Positions 61,609-64,000 of a stretch of 64,000 bases of DNA are shown here, in pieces (positions within the stretch are counted from its first letter, which is position 1; the number at the start of each line of letters is the position of its first letter). The DNA is from Ornithinimicrobium cavernae. GTDB lineage: Bacteria; Actinomycetota; Actinomycetes; Actinomycetales; Dermatophilaceae. Under the pieces are notes generated by a model, which worked only from the letters and a program-made list of their open reading frames with translations, was not told the DNA's origin and made no database searches. The DNA is taken from the NCBI RefSeq assembly GCF_003121625.1, contig NZ_QDDJ01000011.1, positions 62,001 to 126,000 on the forward strand, given 5' to 3'. Both the position numbers and the translations under genes were made by a program.

Positions 61609-64000
61609 TCAGCTCTCCCCGCCGGTGGTGCCGCTGCGCCCGGCGCGGACGTCGTGCAGCTGGTACTTCTCCATCGCCTGCAGGGGCACGTCCGAGTCCA
61701 GGACGCCACGGTCGGCGAGCATCTGGAGGGCCTTGACCGCCATGGACGGGCCGTCGATGTGGAAGAACCGGCGGGCCGCCGCCCGGGTGTCGGCGAACCC
61801 GAACCCGTCGGCGCCCAGGGAGTAGTAGTCCTCCGGCACCCACGGGGCGATCTGGTCCTGGACGGCGCGCATGGAGTCGCTGGTGGCGACGACCGGCCCG
61901 CTGCCCTCCGACAGCCGCTGGGTCACGTAGGGCACGCGGCGCTCCTGCTCGGGGTGCAGGAAGCGGTCCTCGTCACAGCGCATCGCCTCGCGGCGCAGCT
62001 CGGTCCACGAGGTCACCGACCACACCTCGGAGGTGACACCCCAGTCCTGCTCGAGCAGCTCACGGGCCTCCAGCGCCCACGGCACACCCACGCCGGAGGC
62101 GAGCAGGCGGACGTTCTTGTCGCCGTCGCCGCCCTCGGCGATGCGGTGCATGCCCTTGAGGATGCCCTCGGCGTCCACGTTCTCGGGCTCCGGCGGCTGC
62201 ACCATCGGCTCGTTGTAGAGGGTGATGTAGTAGAGGACGTCCTCGGGGTTCTCGCCGTACATCCGGCGGATGCCGTCCTGCACGATGTGCGCGATCTCGT
62301 AGGCGTAGACGGGGTCGTAGGCCACGACGGCCGGGTTGGTCGAGGCCAGGAGGTGGCCGTGGCCGTCGGCGTGCTGCAGACCCTCACCGGTCAGCGTCGT
62401 GCGTCCGGCCGTGGCGGCCATGAGGAAGCCCCGCGCCAGCTGGTCGGTCGCGGCGTAGATCCCGTCACCCGTGCGCTGGAAGCCGAACATCGAGTAGAAG
62501 ACGTAGAACGGCACCATCGGCAGGCCGTGCGTGTCGTAGGACGTGCCCGCGGCGGTGAGCGCCGCGATCGACCCGGCCTCGTTGATGCCCACGTGCAGCA
62601 GCTGCCCGGACTCGGACTCCTTGTAGGCGAGCATCAGCTCGGCGTCCACCGAGGTGTAGTTCTGCCCGTGGACGTTGTAGATCTTGGCGGTGGGGAAGAA
62701 GGAGTCCATCCCGAAGGTCCGCGCCTCGTCCGGGATGATCGGCACGATGTGCTTGCCGAACTCCTTGTCGCGCATGAGGTCCTTGAAGATGCGCACGAAG
62801 GCCATGGTCGAGGCGATCTGCTGCTTGCCCGACCCCTTCTTGCCGACCTGGTAGGTCTCGTCCCCGGGAATCCTCAGGGGGACGGCCTTCTCGGGCTGCC
62901 GCTTGGGCAGGCCGCCACCCAGCTTGGTGCGGCGGTCCCGCATGTACTGCAGCACCGGGTCGTCGTCCGCCGGCCGGTAGAACGGCGGCGCGTAGGGGTC
63001 CTTCTCGATCTCCTCGTCGGTGACCGGGATCTTGAGCCCGTCGCGGAACGCCTTGAGGTCCTCGACGGTCATCTTCTTCATCTGGTGCGTCGCGTTGCGA
63101 CCGGCGAAGTTGGAGCCGAGGCTGTAGCCCTTGATCGTCTTGGCCAGGATGACGGTCGGCTGACCGGTGTGCTCCATGGCCTCCTTGTAGGCGGCGTAGA
63201 CCTTGCGGTAGTCGTGGCCACCGCGCTTCAGCGCCCACCACACCTGGTCATCGGACCAGTCCTTGACCAGCTCCTTGGTGCGGGGGTCGCGGCCGAAGAA
63301 GTGGTCGCGGATGAAGCCGCCGTCCTTGGCGCGGTAGGTCTGGTAGTCACCGTCCGGCGTGGTGTTCATCAGGTTGACCAGCGCACCGGACGGGTCCGCG
63401 GCGAGCAGCTCGTCCCAGCCGCGGCCCCAGACGACCTTGATGACGTTCCAGCCGGCACCGCGGAAGAAGGACTCCAGCTCCTGGATGATCTTGCCGTTGC
63501 CGCGGACCGGGCCGTCCAGCCGCTGCAGGTTGCAGTTGATGACGAAGGTCAGGTTGTCCAGCTCGTCGTTCGCGGCGACGTGCAGCAGGCCGCGCGACTC
63601 CGGCTCGTCCATCTCGCCGTCGCCGAGGAACGCCCACACGTGCTGCTGCGAGGTGTCCTTCAGGCCACGGTTCTGGAGGTACTTGTTGAACTGCGCCTGG
63701 TAGATCGCGTTCATCGGGCCCAGGCCCATGGACACCGTCGGGAACTGCCAGAAGTCCGGCATGCTCCGCGGGTGCGGGTAGGAGGGCACGGCGCGGATCT
63801 TGCCGTCGACGATGTGCGACTTCTCCTGGCGGAAGCCGGCCAGGTCCTCCTCCTCCAGGCGCCCCTCGAGGAAGGCGCGGGCATACATGCCGGGGGAGGC
63901 GTGCCCCTGGAAGAAGATCTGGTCGCCGCCACCCTCGTGGTCGCGACCGCGCCAGAAGTGGTTGAAGCCGACCTCGTAGAGGGTCGCCGCCGAGGCGTAG
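61609..64000 (-). CDS. aceE: Pyruvate dehydrogenase E1 component, homodimeric type (partial)
   Basis: This thiamine-dependent E1 decarboxylates pyruvate for the pyruvate dehydrogenase complex. The reading frame stays open to the right edge, so the N terminus is missing: about 796 codons are seen of an expected 900 or so. The thiamine-diphosphate motif is GDGEMDEP with [14 protein letters not shown] about 30 residues on, and [19 protein letters not shown] lies near the left of the visible part. It is the single-chain AceE type of actinobacteria. Confidence 0.96.
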   Translation of the reverse strand, partial: YASAATLYEVGFNHFWRGRDHEGGGDQIFFQGHASPGMYARAFLEGRLEEEDLAGFRQEKSHIVDGKIRAVPSYPHPRSMPDFWQFPTVSMGLGPMNAIYQAQFNKYLQNRGLKDTSQQHVWAFLGDGEMDEPESRGLLHVAANDELDNLTFVINCNLQRLDGPVRGNGKIIQELESFFRGAGWNVIKVVWGRGWDELLAADPSGALVNLMNTTPDGDYQTYRAKDGGFIRDHFFGRDPRTKELVKDWSDDQVWWALKRGGHDYRKVYAAYKEAMEHTGQPTVILAKTIKGYSLGSNFAGRNATHQMKKMTVEDLKAFRDGLKIPVTDEEIEKDPYAPPFYRPADDDPVLQYMRDRRTKLGGGLPKRQPEKAVPLRIPGDETYQVGKKGSGKQQIASTMAFVRIFKDLMRDKEFGKHIVPIIPDEARTFGMDSFFPTAKIYNVHGQNYTSVDAELMLAYKESESGQLLHVGINEAGSIAALTAAGTSYDTHGLPMVPFYVFYSMFGFQRTGDGIYAATDQLARGFLMAATAGRTTLTGEGLQHADGHGHLLASTNPAVVAYDPVYAYEIAHIVQDGIRRMYGENPEDVLYYITLYNEPMVQPPEPENVDAEGILKGMHRIAEGGDGDKNVRLLASGVGVPWALEARELLEQDWGVTSEVWSVTSWTELRREAMRCDEDRFLHPEQERRVPYVTQRLSEGSGPVVATSDSMRAVQDQIAPWVPEDYYSLGADGFGFADTRAAARRFFHIDGPSMAVKALQMLADRGVLDSDVPLQAMEKYQLHDVRAGRSGTTGGES

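Overview
This window is a stretch of chromosome from a high-GC (about 70 percent) actinobacterium. The gene set points to the Micrococcales, probably the Intrasporangiaceae/Ornithinimicrobiaceae neighbourhood. That placement is an inference from DUF3145, DUF2277 and DUF6703-like genes, a gluABCD operon, paired CE1758/CE1759-type flavin enzymes, and a self-contained FAS-II locus beside a PucR-type regulator. The genus cannot be fixed from sequence alone. I see no prophage, insertion sequence, CRISPR array or rRNA. Two tRNA genes are present (Asn-GTT and a CAT-anticodon tRNA, probably Ile2). Many genes have a TANNNT hexamer 6-7 nt before the start codon, which suggests leaderless mRNAs.

Layout. 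1-9.1 kb: palindromic repeats and a CIRCE element precede hrcA-dnaJ-rsmE-MFS, then a HIT gene, then phoH-ybeY-CNNM/CBS transporter-era, all tightly packed (stress control, rRNA processing and ribosome assembly). 9.2-13.5 kb: dhaK-dhaL and a DhaM-HPr-EI fusion form a PEP-driven dihydroxyacetone kinase. 13.5-16 kb: alkB (opposite strand, with a possible LexA box), recO and uppS. 16-19.7 kb (minus): znuA-znuC-znuB-zur, led by two Zur boxes over a TTGACA promoter, then a small membrane protein. 19.7-21.2 kb: glyS. 21.2-28.5 kb: an accessory redox region with a GMC oxidoreductase and its small subunit, an IclR regulator, a monooxygenase-like protein, an LLM flavin monooxygenase with its FMN reductase, a Nudix-kinase fusion and a DJ-1/PfpI protein.

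28.5-44.3 kb: dus, a small membrane protein, an OmpR-type response regulator with a histidine kinase fused to a DUF4153/4173-like membrane domain, a DUF222-HNH gene, GNAT, a rhodanese-type sulfurtransferase, DUF2277, a possible HEXXH protein, a membrane alpha/beta hydrolase, a second two-component pair split by doxX, dgt, and a small lipoprotein. 44.3-48.9 kb: a LigD-type polymerase, an alpha/beta hydrolase, dnaG and an unknown gene, then tRNA-Asn and a strong terminator. 49.1-52.4 kb (minus): gluABCD-type amino-acid ABC transporter. 52.6-54.7 kb: tRNA, DUF3145 and a GT4 glycosyltransferase. 54.9-60 kb (minus): the PucR-type regulator gene followed by fabD-fabH-acpP-fabF, with a perfect palindrome at the fabD promoter. 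60-64 kb: a DinB-like gene, a GDPD gene, and aceE running off the right edge.

The most distinctive items are: the DhaM-HPr-EI protein; zinc-import parts that all carry His-rich tails or loops; the Nudix-kinase fusion; the kinase-membrane-domain fusion; candidate operators for Zur, LexA, IclR and the PucR regulator; and a heptamer (GTATGCC/GGCATAC) that occurs about five times more often than base composition predicts.
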